Positions 6,854 through 13,330 of a DNA stretch of 13,330 bases are shown here, one piece after another (the first letter of the stretch is position 1; each line of letters opens with the position of its first letter). The translations under genes and the position numbers were made by a program. The notes under the pieces were generated by a model that did not search any database, was not told the DNA's origin, and was given only the letters and a program-made list of their open reading frames with translations. This stretch comes from Phyllobacteriaceae bacterium (GTDB lineage Bacteria; Pseudomonadota; Alphaproteobacteria; Rhizobiales; Devosiaceae): the NCBI GenBank assembly GCA_012799265.1, contig JAAZLP010000421.1, positions 1 through 13,330 of the forward strand, read 5' to 3'.

Positions 6854-7984
6854 TTGAAGAAGACATTCGCGACCCTCGCCATTCTCGGCATGATGCCGGG
6901 ACTGGCCCTGGCCCAGGCGCCCAATTTTGACGATCCCGCCGAGTTCGGCAAGCAGCGCGAACAGTTGGCGGCTTCCTTCAACGGCCCGGCCGATCAGCGC
7001 TACCTGCAATATGCTGGCGATGCCATGGTCGATACCGCCCAGTTCAAGAAGGAAGGTCCCTGGACCGTCTGCTTCTCCAATGCCGGCGTCAACAATCCCT
7101 GGCGCGTGGTCGGCTATACAGACATGACCGAAGAGGTGAAGCTGCATCCTGAGATCGGTACCTTCACCCACGTCGACGCGGAGGGTTCCGACGACAAGCA
7201 GATTGCCGATATCGATGACCTCCTCGCTGGCGGCAATTGCGACGCGCTGATCGTTTCGCCGTACTCCACCGCCGCGCTTACGCCCGCCGTTGAAAAAGCC
7301 TGCGCTGCGGGCCTGCCGGTAATTGTCTTCGACCGTGGCGTCACCACCGATTGCCCGGTCACCTTCGTGCACCCGGTCGGCGGTTACGGCTTCGGCATCC
7401 AGGCGGCGGACCATATCATCGCCAATGTACCAGCTGGCGGTAAGGTCTTGATGCTCCGCATCCTTCCGGGCGTGGACGTGCTTGAGACGCGCGCGTCCGG
7501 CGCCCGTAACATGTTCAAGGATGCTGGCCTGACCATTCTGGGCGAGGAATTCACCGACGGAGACAATGCAAAGACCAAATCCATCGTTGAAGACTACCTC
7601 CAGCGCGGCGCGATCGATGCCGTGTGGATGGATGCTGGCGCTACCGCTGTTGCTGCTGTGGAAGCCTTTGAAGACTCCGGCTTTGACGTTCCTGTCGTGC
7701 CCGGAGAAGACCAGCAGGACTACCTCCAGAAATGGCGCGACCTGGGCTTTAAGGGCGTGGCTCCGACCTATCCGACCTATCAGTGGCGCACGGCCATTGT
7801 TGCCGCTGTGAACACGCTCAAGGGCGAGCAGGTGCCGGGTCCGGAATGGGTACTGCCCCAACCGGTTATCACCGAGGACGTGCTGGATCAGTACATCAAC
7901 GAAAAAATGCCACCCCTTCACTACGCCATGTGCGGTTGTGAAGACATGCCGGGCTACCCAGAGGCCTGGGGCGGCAGCAAGTAA
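6854..7984 (+). CDS. Periplasmic sugar-binding protein of a CUT2 ABC transporter
   Basis: This 376-residue protein starts at TTG 6854. A strong AGGGAGGA ribosome-binding site at 6842-6849 and a clean signal peptide (MKK, a hydrophobic core and a likely cut after ALAQ or ALA, residues 18-21) decide this start. An in-frame ATG at 6794, overlapping the permease stop, would bury the signal peptide behind 20 polar residues. The core from about residue 69 is a ribose/galactose-type two-lobed binding protein: CFSNAGVNNPWR, then DDLLAGGNCDALIVSP, GLPVIVFDRG, a hinge region, and DAVWMDAGATAVAAVEAFED. Unusual features are about 45 residues before the core and six cysteines in the mature part (73, 129, 150, 167, 360, 362), including a C-terminal CGC. 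It delivers the substrate to the permeases encoded just upstream. Confidence 0.93.
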   Translation: MKKTFATLAILGMMPGLALAQAPNFDDPAEFGKQREQLAASFNGPADQRYLQYAGDAMVDTAQFKKEGPWTVCFSNAGVNNPWRVVGYTDMTEEVKLHPEIGTFTHVDAEGSDDKQIADIDDLLAGGNCDALIVSPYSTAALTPAVEKACAAGLPVIVFDRGVTTDCPVTFVHPVGGYGFGIQAADHIIANVPAGGKVLMLRILPGVDVLETRASGARNMFKDAGLTILGEEFTDGDNAKTKSIVEDYLQRGAIDAVWMDAGATAVAAVEAFEDSGFDVPVVPGEDQQDYLQKWRDLGFKGVAPTYPTYQWRTAIVAAVNTLKGEQVPGPEWVLPQPVITEDVLDQYINEKMPPLHYAMCGCEDMPGYPEAWGGSK

Positions 7985-8029
7985 GGTCCTCTCCCCCTCA
8001 AGGACCTGGGGCGCCCAATGGGCGCCCCA
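7984..8029 (+). terminator. Two adjacent hairpins closing the ketose operon
   Basis: AGGTCCT (7984-7990) pairs with AGGACCT (8001-8007) around a ten-base loop. Directly after it, TGGGGCGCCC (8007-8016) pairs perfectly with GGGCGCCCCA (8020-8029) around an AAT loop. The second hairpin is followed by AATCATTTAGG, a weak T-tract, so it may be a rho-independent terminator of modest strength or a barrier protecting the mRNA 3' end. It begins on the last base of the binding-protein stop codon. Confidence 0.7.
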
Positions 8030-8138
8030 AATCATTTAGGCTCGAATGCGCGCCGCCGACTTGGCTATCCGGCATCGTTCGTGGGGTTGAAGCTGGAACA
8101 ACGCAGGTCCCGGAGCATTGCCCCGATCTGGAGGTAGT

Positions 8139-8411
8139 ATGAGCAAGACCCCGACAACCGATCAAATTCGGCATGCGATAGATACCGGTAGAACGGGCGA
8201 GAAAGTGCCTTTCCCCGACCCGGCCGCTGCCCCTCTCGGCACAGACGCCGAGGCAGGCGGATATCCTCCGACCAAGGCTGAACTGGCCATGGAGGCGCCC
8301 ACGCCGGTAGGTCCCGCGCACCAGCGTCCTCGCAATTTGATATTAGTCTATGTCGCGATCATCGCCGTTATTGCCCTAGGGACGATCTGGATCGTCTCTT
8401 CCGGGCAATGA
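8139..8411 (+). CDS. Small conserved hypothetical protein with a C-terminal membrane anchor
   Basis: This 90-residue protein starts at ATG 8139, four bases after a GGAGG at 8130-8134. The N-terminal part is polar (SKTPTTDQIRHAIDTGRTGEK) and leads into a proline/glycine-rich stretch, PFPDPAAAPLGTDAEAGG (24-41). One strong hydrophobic span at about 67-86 follows a HQRPR basic patch and ends three or four residues before the C-terminus. This is the pattern of a tail-anchored inner-membrane protein with its N-terminus in the cytoplasm. The motif combination TDxIRHAID, TGEKV and FPDPAAAPLGTDAEAGG resembles small uncharacterised proteins I recall from rhizobia and relatives. No function can be assigned. 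It stands alone between the operon terminator and the convergent tRNA gene. Confidence 0.75.
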   Translation: MSKTPTTDQIRHAIDTGRTGEKVPFPDPAAAPLGTDAEAGGYPPTKAELAMEAPTPVGPAHQRPRNLILVYVAIIAVIALGTIWIVSSGQ

Positions 8412-8484
8412 CGAGCTTCCGCGCAACACAACTCGACAAACGTGCCGGGCAGGTATTTTGAAATCATTGAGGTTTTGGGATTGT

Positions 8485-8561
8485 TGGCGATCCCGACAGG
8501 ATTCGAACCTGTGACCAACAGCTTAGAAGGCTGCTGCTCTATCCAGCTGAGCTACGGGACC
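8485..8561 (-). tRNA. tRNA-Arg (anticodon TCT)
   Basis: The minus strand folds into a full cloverleaf: acceptor GGTCCCG pairing with CGGGATC (one G-T pair), D stem GCTC/GAGC, anticodon stem GCAGC/GCTGT with loop CTTCTAA, and T arm ACAGG TTCGAAT CCTGT. The anticodon TCT (8525-8527 on the plus strand) reads AGA/AGG arginine codons. The discriminator base is G, and CCA appears to be encoded (8485-8487). Its 3' end points towards the small hypothetical gene. The LacI-family gene on the same strand ends only 49 bp upstream of it, with no clear hairpin between. Confidence 0.96.
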
Positions 8562-8610
8562 GCAACGCGCATCCCTTTACAGCATTTTGCGTGAAAAACC
8601 ACACCATAGC

Positions 8611-9648
8611 TCAGGTTGTCGGTGGCAATCCTGTACTTTCACGCACGATCAGATCGGAGTTGAGGACGATCCGCACCGGACCACGTTGAGGTTCTGTGCC
8701 TTCAAGCAGATCTATCAGCGTTTCGGCAGCCATTCGGCCCAGCATTTCACGGGGCTGGCGCATGGTAGTCAGAGGCGGACTATAATGCGGCGCAACCGTA
8801 AGATCGTCGAACCCGACCACCGAAATGTCCCGTGGGCAAAGGATTCCGTGCTGTCTGAGACCGGAGAGAAATCCGATGGCGGCCTCGTCGTTGACGGCGA
8901 ATACTGCGCTGGGCCGGTCCGCGAGCGAGACAAATCTGGCGGCAGCGGCAAAGCCGCTCTCCATTTCAAAGCTGCCACGAAACAACCATTCGGCCCGGGG
9001 AGATAGTCCAGCCTGCTGCAATGCCTTTGCGTACCCTGCAAAGCGATCTCGTGCCACGACATTGGTTTCCGGGCCCAATATGTGGCCTATCCGGCGATGG
9101 CCCAAGTCCAGCAGGTGGCGCGTGGCTCGCTCCGCGGCGCTGGCATTGTCGGTGACCACCGTATGAAAATTGGTACCCGGAACGTCCTCACAGGCGAGCA
9201 CCAGTGGGATCGTGTGCGGTGGACGACTCAGCACATTGAGCGTTTCGGGATCGATCGATCCGTCGAGCAGCAAGAGACCGTCCGCGCGGTTGGACAGCAT
9301 GTAGTCCTGCAGGCGTTTTGCTGTAGCGGAGCCCAGATAGAGATTGGCCACCAGAACCCCATAGCCCCGACTCGTCGTTTCGCGTTCGATCGCATCGAGT
9401 ATGGTTGAGAAGAACGTATTTCGTATGTCGGGCAGGGCGACCAGAATGGTGCGGGCATGGTGTTGCCGCAGGGAGCGAGCGGCCTGATTTACTGTGTAAC
9501 CGGTTACATGCACCGCCTCCAAGACACGGTCGCGGGTGCTCTGGCTGACCCTTCCAGGGGTAGCGAGGGCCCGGCTTACGGTTGCGGTGGACACATTTGC
9601 GAATCGCGCAACATCTTGAATCGTCGGCGCTTTTTTAGGCTGACTCAT
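8611..9648 (-). CDS. LacI-family transcriptional repressor
   Basis: This 345-residue cytoplasmic regulator has the typical LacI length and layout. The N-terminal helix-turn-helix is TIQDVARFANVSTATVSRAL (9-28), followed by the hinge region VNQAARSLR (53-61), then a periplasmic-binding-protein-like sensor domain (about 66-345) with LVALPDIRNTFFSTILDAIE, a DNASAAERATRHLLDLGHRRI segment split across the lobes, and the common SAVFAVNDEAAIGFL and DISVVGFDD elements. ATG 9648 is chosen because it starts just before the HTH and has a GGGGAGG ribosome-binding site; the frame is open further upstream (to 9843) but that would add 65 unrelated residues. It diverges from the CUT1 sugar transporter operon and very probably represses it, being released by the imported sugar or a metabolite of it. 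Confidence 0.95.
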   Translation of the reverse strand: MSQPKKAPTIQDVARFANVSTATVSRALATPGRVSQSTRDRVLEAVHVTGYTVNQAARSLRQHHARTILVALPDIRNTFFSTILDAIERETTSRGYGVLVANLYLGSATAKRLQDYMLSNRADGLLLLDGSIDPETLNVLSRPPHTIPLVLACEDVPGTNFHTVVTDNASAAERATRHLLDLGHRRIGHILGPETNVVARDRFAGYAKALQQAGLSPRAEWLFRGSFEMESGFAAAARFVSLADRPSAVFAVNDEAAIGFLSGLRQHGILCPRDISVVGFDDLTVAPHYSPPLTTMRQPREMLGRMAAETLIDLLEGTEPQRGPVRIVLNSDLIVRESTGLPPTT

Positions 9649-9700
9649 GCTGCCAGCGCCTCCCCACGCCGTCAGTTTATGAAAACGATGTAAATCGATC

Positions 9701-9727
9701 TTGACAGCAGCGCAAGTCGTGTATGAA
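9701..9727 (+). promoter_or_regulatory. Probable sigma-70 promoter of the CUT1 sugar operon
   Basis: A perfect -35 hexamer TTGACA (9701-9706) is followed after 15 bp by TATGAA (9722-9727), a four-of-six -10 match. The spacing is slightly short. Transcription would start near 9733, inside the first operator, leaving a leader of about 140 nt before the binding-protein start. Confidence 0.45.
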
Positions 9728-9732
9728 ACTCC

Positions 9733-9746
9733 TGAAATCGATTGCA
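9733..9746. promoter_or_regulatory. LacI-type operator 1
   Basis: TGAAATCGATTGCA is palindromic except at one symmetric pair (positions 3 and 12) and has the central CG typical of LacI-family sites. It lies at the expected transcription start of the CUT1 operon. Confidence 0.65.
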
Positions 9747-9767
9747 GAGCCAATTTGGAAGGGCTCA

Positions 9768-9781
9768 TGCAATCGATTACA
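9768..9781. promoter_or_regulatory. LacI-type operator 2
   Basis: TGCAATCGATTACA has the same core (AATCGATT) and the same near-perfect symmetry as the site at 9733-9746. The two centres are 35 bp apart. A third, less symmetrical AATCGAT copy at 9693-9699 abuts the -35 hexamer. Confidence 0.65.
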
Positions 9782-9872
9782 CACAGCTGGGCATTGCTCT
9801 GACAGCGGATCAGCCTTGCTCTGTGTGCATTGCTGGGGCGCAAGCTCCTCGTGTTCGTTGGGAGGACAACCT

Positions 9873-11114
9873 ATGAAAAAGTTTGCAGTGGTTGCCGCGA
9901 TGGCAACCGCTTTCCTTGGCTCCACGTCTGCTTATGCCGTGGATCTGGAAGTAACCCACTGGTGGACGTCGGCTGGCGAAGCTGCTGCTGTCGCCGAATT
10001 TGCCAAGGTCTTCGAAGCCGAAACCGGCAACAAGTGGGTTGATAGTGCGCTTGCTGGTTCGGGCACCGGCGCCAACCCGGTCATCATATCGCGTATCATC
10101 GGTGGCAATCCGATGGGCGCAACCATGATGAACACGGGCCGTGACGCTGAAGAGCTCATCCAGGCTGGCCTGATGCGTGACCTCACCGACATCGTCGCCG
10201 ATCTCGACATCGACAGCTTCTATGTCGACCAGGACCTGCTCGAGCCGTGCCGCTATGAAGGCGGTCTCTACTGTCTGCCGGTGAACATCCATTCGTGGGA
10301 CTGGCTGTGGCTCTCCGCAGCTGCTTACGAAAAGATTGGTCAGCCTGTCCCGACCAACTGGGATGAATACGTAGCCTCCTGGCCTGCTCTGCAGGAAGCT
10401 GGCATTCTGCCGTTCGGTCTCGCATCCGGTTGGCCGATCAACGGTATCCCGGGCGTTCTGATGGCCGGCATCGGTGGTTCTGATCTGGTTCTGAAGATTA
10501 ACCGCGACAAGGATCCGGAAGCTGTTCGCTCACCGGAATTCCGCAAGGTTGCAGAAGCTCTTGACGCTCTTCGCAAGGTCACCTCGCCGGAAACCATGGT
10601 GCCGTCCTTCGGTGACGTGGGCAACCAGCTGCTCGAAGGCACTGCTGCCGGCAACATCCACGGCGACTGGCTCGCTGGCGACCTGCAGATCGCAGGCGGC
10701 GTACCGGGCGAAGACTACGAATGTCTCCCGGGTCTCGGCTTCGGCACCCAGCTCACCGGTGGTGGCGACTCCTTCTACTTCCCCAAGCTCCCGGAAGGTA
10801 CCGACCAGGCCGTTCTGGATGCCCAGGCTCAGCTAGCCCGCATCCTGATCTCGCCAGAAGCTCAGCTGAACTTCAACATGGTCAAGGGCTCCATGCCGAT
10901 CCGCACCGACATCGACCTGTCGGGCGCTAATGCTTGCATGAAGAAGGCCATCGATCTGCTCGGTAATGGTCTGCTGCCGTCCGGTGACTTCTCGCTCTCC
11001 AGCGACACCCAGCAGCAGCTGCAGGACCTCGACCTCGAGTTCTTCGCCGATGAATCCATCACCGTTGATGACTACATCGAACGCCGCGCCGAAATCGTCG
11101 CTCAGGCTGACTAA
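9873..11114 (+). CDS. Periplasmic sugar-binding protein of a CUT1 ABC transporter (glucose/mannose-type)
   Basis: This 413-residue protein of the SBP_bac_1 family starts at ATG 9873, six bases after a GGGAGGA ribosome-binding site. The frame extends upstream to 9723, but that region holds the operators and leader. The signal peptide runs MKKFAVVAAM to AYA, with a likely cut after residue 22. The mature start LEVTHWWTSAGEAAAV is characteristic of glucose/mannose-type binding proteins such as GtsA. Tryptophan-rich stretches (HSWDWLWL, 140-147) and NIHGDW are likely sugar-contact regions by family analogy. C126 and C134 could form a disulfide. Codon use looks more biased (GCT, GGC, CTG, CTC) than in neighbouring genes, consistent with high expression. 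It captures the sugar for the permeases that follow. Confidence 0.94.
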   Translation: MKKFAVVAAMATAFLGSTSAYAVDLEVTHWWTSAGEAAAVAEFAKVFEAETGNKWVDSALAGSGTGANPVIISRIIGGNPMGATMMNTGRDAEELIQAGLMRDLTDIVADLDIDSFYVDQDLLEPCRYEGGLYCLPVNIHSWDWLWLSAAAYEKIGQPVPTNWDEYVASWPALQEAGILPFGLASGWPINGIPGVLMAGIGGSDLVLKINRDKDPEAVRSPEFRKVAEALDALRKVTSPETMVPSFGDVGNQLLEGTAAGNIHGDWLAGDLQIAGGVPGEDYECLPGLGFGTQLTGGGDSFYFPKLPEGTDQAVLDAQAQLARILISPEAQLNFNMVKGSMPIRTDIDLSGANACMKKAIDLLGNGLLPSGDFSLSSDTQQQLQDLDLEFFADESITVDDYIERRAEIVAQAD

Positions 11115-11126
11115 TCAGCCCGCGTA

Positions 11127-11190
11127 GAATGAGGACCTGTTCTCATTCCTGAAAGCGGTGGTCGGTCTCCCTAGGAGATCGACCACTTTC
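11127..11190 (+). terminator. Intercistronic hairpins between binding-protein and permease genes
   Basis: GAATGAG (11127-11133) pairs with CTCATTC (11142-11148). A second, much stronger hairpin has 13-bp arms at 11158-11170 and 11174-11186 with one G-T pair and a CTA loop, flanked by GAAA before and TTTC after. It sits between the highly expressed binding-protein gene and the permease genes. As in other sugar transport operons, such a structure can act as a partial terminator and protect the upstream mRNA, giving more binding protein than membrane components. The mode of action here is inferred. Confidence 0.65.
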
Positions 11191-11206
11191 TCAATGGAGA
11201 GACATT

Positions 11207-12148
11207 ATGGCGGACATTGCCGTTAGAACGGGGGAGGGGGCGCAGACTGTTTCGCGACCGAACTTCCTTAAGAAGACCTTTCTGAAGAATTTGCCCGCCA
11301 AAATAGCGGCGCTCCCTATGATCGCCACCGTGCTCGTCGTGTTCATCGGCTGCACGATCTGGACCATCTACTACTCTTTCACCAACTCCAAGCTCCTGCC
11401 CACCGGCAAGTTTGTCGGCTTCGAGCAGTATGAGCGGCTTTTTACGGCAAACCGCTGGAACGTCTCGGTCTCCAACCTAATCACCTACGGCATCATGAGC
11501 CTCGTGCTGACCCTGGCGCTGGGCTTCCTGCTAGCCGTGCTGATGGACCAGAAGATCCGCTTCGAAAGCGCCTTCCGCACCATCATGCTCTATCCATTCG
11601 CCCTGTCCTTCATCGTGACCGGTCTGGTCTGGCAGTGGATCATGAACCCCACGCTCGGCATTCAGGGAGCCATTCGGAGCCTGGGCTGGGAAAGCTTCAC
11701 CTTTGACTGGATTTCCAATCCGCGCATGGTGCTTTTCGCGCTGCTTATTGCAGGGCTCTGGCAGGGCGTCGGCTTTTGCATGGTGCTGATGCTCGCAGGG
11801 CTCCGCGGCGTGGACGAGGAAATCTGGAAAGCAGCCCGCGTCGACGGCATCCCTACGTGGCGCACCTATCTCTTTATCGTCCTGCCGATGATGCGCGGCG
11901 TACTGATCACCGCCGTCGTGTTGATCGGCTCCGGCATTGTGCGCCTCTACGATCTCGTTGTGGCACTCACCAATGGCGGTCCCGGGATCTCCTCGGAAGT
12001 GCCGGCCAAATACGTCGTCAACTACATGTTCTCGGGCGGCAATATCGGTCAGGCGCTTGCCGCGGCAACCATGATGCTCATCACCGTTTTGATCATCGTT
12101 CTGCCCTGGGCGTATCTCGAATTCGGCGGAAAGGGCAAACGCGCATGA
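11207..12148 (+). CDS. Sugar ABC transporter permease (CUT1, MalF/GtsB type)
   Basis: This 313-residue inner-membrane protein starts at ATG 11207 behind a GGAGAG ribosome-binding site. After a polar N-terminus of about 33 residues, the first span covers about 35-58, with five more hydrophobic spans following. The EAA loop that docks onto the ATPase is clear at about 204-226 (EEIWKAARVDGIPTW, then RTYLFIVLP). NGGPG and a final cytoplasmic tail GGKGKRA complete the usual pattern. It forms a heterodimeric channel with the product of the next gene, whose ATG overlaps its stop codon. Confidence 0.95.
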   Translation: MADIAVRTGEGAQTVSRPNFLKKTFLKNLPAKIAALPMIATVLVVFIGCTIWTIYYSFTNSKLLPTGKFVGFEQYERLFTANRWNVSVSNLITYGIMSLVLTLALGFLLAVLMDQKIRFESAFRTIMLYPFALSFIVTGLVWQWIMNPTLGIQGAIRSLGWESFTFDWISNPRMVLFALLIAGLWQGVGFCMVLMLAGLRGVDEEIWKAARVDGIPTWRTYLFIVLPMMRGVLITAVVLIGSGIVRLYDLVVALTNGGPGISSEVPAKYVVNYMFSGGNIGQALAAATMMLITVLIIVLPWAYLEFGGKGKRA

Positions 12149-13071
12149 CCATGACCGCAAGCATGACCGGATCTGCCCCCGTTTCGCAGGCCAATGAGCC
12201 GCGAGGGCCGCGTCCCAAACCCTTCTTCACGCCGAAGAAGATCATGATCTATTCGACCCTGATCTTTTTCTCTCTCTATTTCCTGTTTCCGCTCTACGTC
12301 ATGGTGGCGACATCGTTCAAAACCATGCCGGAAATCCGCTTTGGCTCGATTTTCGCGCTGCCCAATCAGATCAACTTTGACTCTTGGGTTCGCGCCTGGA
12401 GCACTGCCTGTACGGGCCTGACCTGTAACGGCCTGGCTCCGGGTTTCTGGAACTCGGTCAAGATCACCGTTCCCTCGACCATCGTCTCGATCTTTATCGC
12501 GGCGATCAACGGCTACGCCCTGGTTAACTGGCGGTTCAAGGGCTCTGAGCTCTTCTTTGCCGTGCTCATTTTCGGCTCGTTCATTCCCTATCAGGTGATG
12601 CTCTACCCGCTGGTGATGATCACGCGTGAACTGGGCATCTTCGGCAAGCTCGAAGCCGTGATCCTCATTCACACGATCTTCGGCATGCCGATCCTGACGC
12701 TGCTGTTCCGCAACTACTTCGCCTCGCTGCCGCAGGAGCTGTTCAAGGCTGCCCGTGTGGACGGGGCAGGGTTCTGGCGCATCTTCTTTGAGATTATGCT
12801 GCCCATGTCGCTGCCGATCTTTGTCGTGGCGCTGATCCTGCAGATCACCGGCATCTGGAACGACTTCCTGTTCGGTGCGGTCTTTGCGGGTACCCATAAC
12901 CAGCCCATGACCGTCCAGCTCAACAACATCGTCAACTCTGCTCAGGGAACGCCCGAATACAACGTCAACATGGCTGCGACCGTGCTGACCGGGCTTGTGC
13001 CGCTGATCGTCTACTTTGTCTCCGGCAAGCTGTTTGTACGCGGCGTCGCCGCCGGTGCCGTGAAGGGATAA
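12145..13071 (+). CDS. Sugar ABC transporter permease (CUT1, MalG/GtsC type)
   Basis: This 308-residue inner-membrane protein starts at ATG 12145, overlapping the preceding stop (ATGA); a second in-frame ATG at 12151 is a possible alternative. The first span covers about 33-55 and is followed by the family's SFKT (57-60). The EAA loop lies at about 198-220 (ELFKAARVDGAGFW, then RIFFEIMLP). IWNDFLFG (237-244), QPMTVQLNN and the C-terminal FVRGVAAGAVKG closely resemble the GtsC glucose permease of pseudomonads as I recall it. A periplasmic loop carries two cysteines (C89, C94) in TACTGLTCNG, which may form a small disulfide loop. The stop overlaps the ATPase start (TAATG). Confidence 0.95.
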   Translation: MTMTASMTGSAPVSQANEPRGPRPKPFFTPKKIMIYSTLIFFSLYFLFPLYVMVATSFKTMPEIRFGSIFALPNQINFDSWVRAWSTACTGLTCNGLAPGFWNSVKITVPSTIVSIFIAAINGYALVNWRFKGSELFFAVLIFGSFIPYQVMLYPLVMITRELGIFGKLEAVILIHTIFGMPILTLLFRNYFASLPQELFKAARVDGAGFWRIFFEIMLPMSLPIFVVALILQITGIWNDFLFGAVFAGTHNQPMTVQLNNIVNSAQGTPEYNVNMAATVLTGLVPLIVYFVSGKLFVRGVAAGAVKG

Positions 13072-13330
13072 TGACTATGCAACCTAGTGTTTCCATCAAG
13101 GACCTTTCCCTCAATTTCGGCTCCGTGCAGGTGCTCGAGCACCTCAACCTTGACATCGCCCAGGGGGAATTCATCGTCCTTCTCGGGCCGTCGGGCTGCG
13201 GCAAGTCGACTCTTCTCAACTGCATTGCCGGCCTGCTGGAAGTTTCTGACGGTCAAATCTTCATCAATGGCAAGAACGTCACCTGGGAAGAGCCCAAGGA
13301 CCGCGGCATCGGCATGGTGTTCCAGTCCTA
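13071..13330 (+). CDS. Sugar ABC transporter ATP-binding protein, MalK type (3' truncated by window end)
   Basis: The first 86 residues are present. ATG 13071 overlaps the permease stop as TAATG; ATG 13077 is an in-frame alternative two residues later. Walker A GPSGCGKST lies at 39-47 and the Q-loop glutamine at 85 (GMVFQS). The sequence VSIKDLSLNFGSVQVLEHLN is the usual first strand pair of CUT1 ATPases (MalK/UgpC/MsmK). The signature motif, Walker B and the C-terminal regulatory domain lie beyond the window. It would power import through the two permeases just upstream. Confidence 0.94.
   Translation, partial: MTMQPSVSIKDLSLNFGSVQVLEHLNLDIAQGEFIVLLGPSGCGKSTLLNCIAGLLEVSDGQIFINGKNVTWEEPKDRGIGMVFQS

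Noticed and set aside
6830..8035. 401-codon open frame on the minus strand
   Set aside because: It is antisense to the CUT2 binding-protein gene. The translation is rich in His, Arg, Gly and Asp with no recognisable domain, which is the usual shadow of a high-GC gene.
8412..8610. tRNA-Arg as the attachment site of a genomic island
   Set aside because: There is no integrase gene, no visible repeat of the tRNA 3' end elsewhere in the window, and no compositional break beside it.
9723..9872. Upstream extension of the CUT1 binding protein
   Set aside because: It would include the operators and leader region, and would place the signal peptide 50 residues inside the protein.
12049..12897. 282-codon open frame on the minus strand over the second CUT1 permease
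   Set aside because: Its product is an unstructured run of charged residues and it is antisense to a permease with clear EAA loop and membrane spans.

Overview
The window looks like a chromosomal stretch of a high-GC alphaproteobacterium, probably a Hyphomicrobiales (Devosia-like or rhizobial). This rests on the GC-rich codon use, the flavour of the proteins and the dense carbohydrate ABC transporter content. The genus is an inference. No mobile element, CRISPR array, phage gene or toxin-antitoxin pair is visible.

Layout. (1) 1-179: the C-terminal tail of an unidentified plus-strand gene. It meets tail to tail, with overlapping stop codons, a minus-strand HAD-family phosphatase (176-880). 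(2) 1149-7984: a sugar-uptake locus. A minus-strand AraC-family regulator diverges, across a 292 bp control region, from a tightly packed plus-strand operon. That operon holds a ketose 3-epimerase-like TIM-barrel enzyme, a two-domain RbsA/MglA-type ATPase, two RbsC-type permeases and a periplasmic sugar-binding protein. The first four genes are joined by ATGA stop/start overlaps. The second permease is broken by an apparent one-base deletion near its N-terminus. Two adjacent hairpins follow the operon. (3) 8139-8561: a small membrane-anchored conserved hypothetical protein facing a tRNA-Arg(TCT) gene on the minus strand. (4) 8611-13330: a second sugar-uptake locus. A minus-strand LacI-family repressor diverges from a CUT1-type operon with a binding protein, two MalF/MalG-type permeases and the start of a MalK-type ATPase that runs off the window. 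The binding protein and second permease resemble the glucose/mannose (GtsABC) branch. Two near-palindromic LacI-type operators and a third half-like site lie in the divergent promoter, and a strong hairpin separates the binding-protein gene from the permeases.

How the parts work together. Both loci follow the same logic: a local regulator senses a sugar (or a derivative) and controls a divergent importer operon. In locus 2 the importer is coupled to an enzyme whose metal ligands and substrate arginine match D-tagatose/D-psicose 3-epimerases, which suggests uptake of an uncommon ketose and its conversion to a common one. No sugar kinase is present in the window, so phosphorylation must occur elsewhere. 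Locus 3 most likely imports glucose, mannose or a related sugar. I do not see a radically new system. The points most worth checking are the frameshift in the second permease, the epimerase-importer pairing, the degenerate second ATP site and the regulatory DNA.
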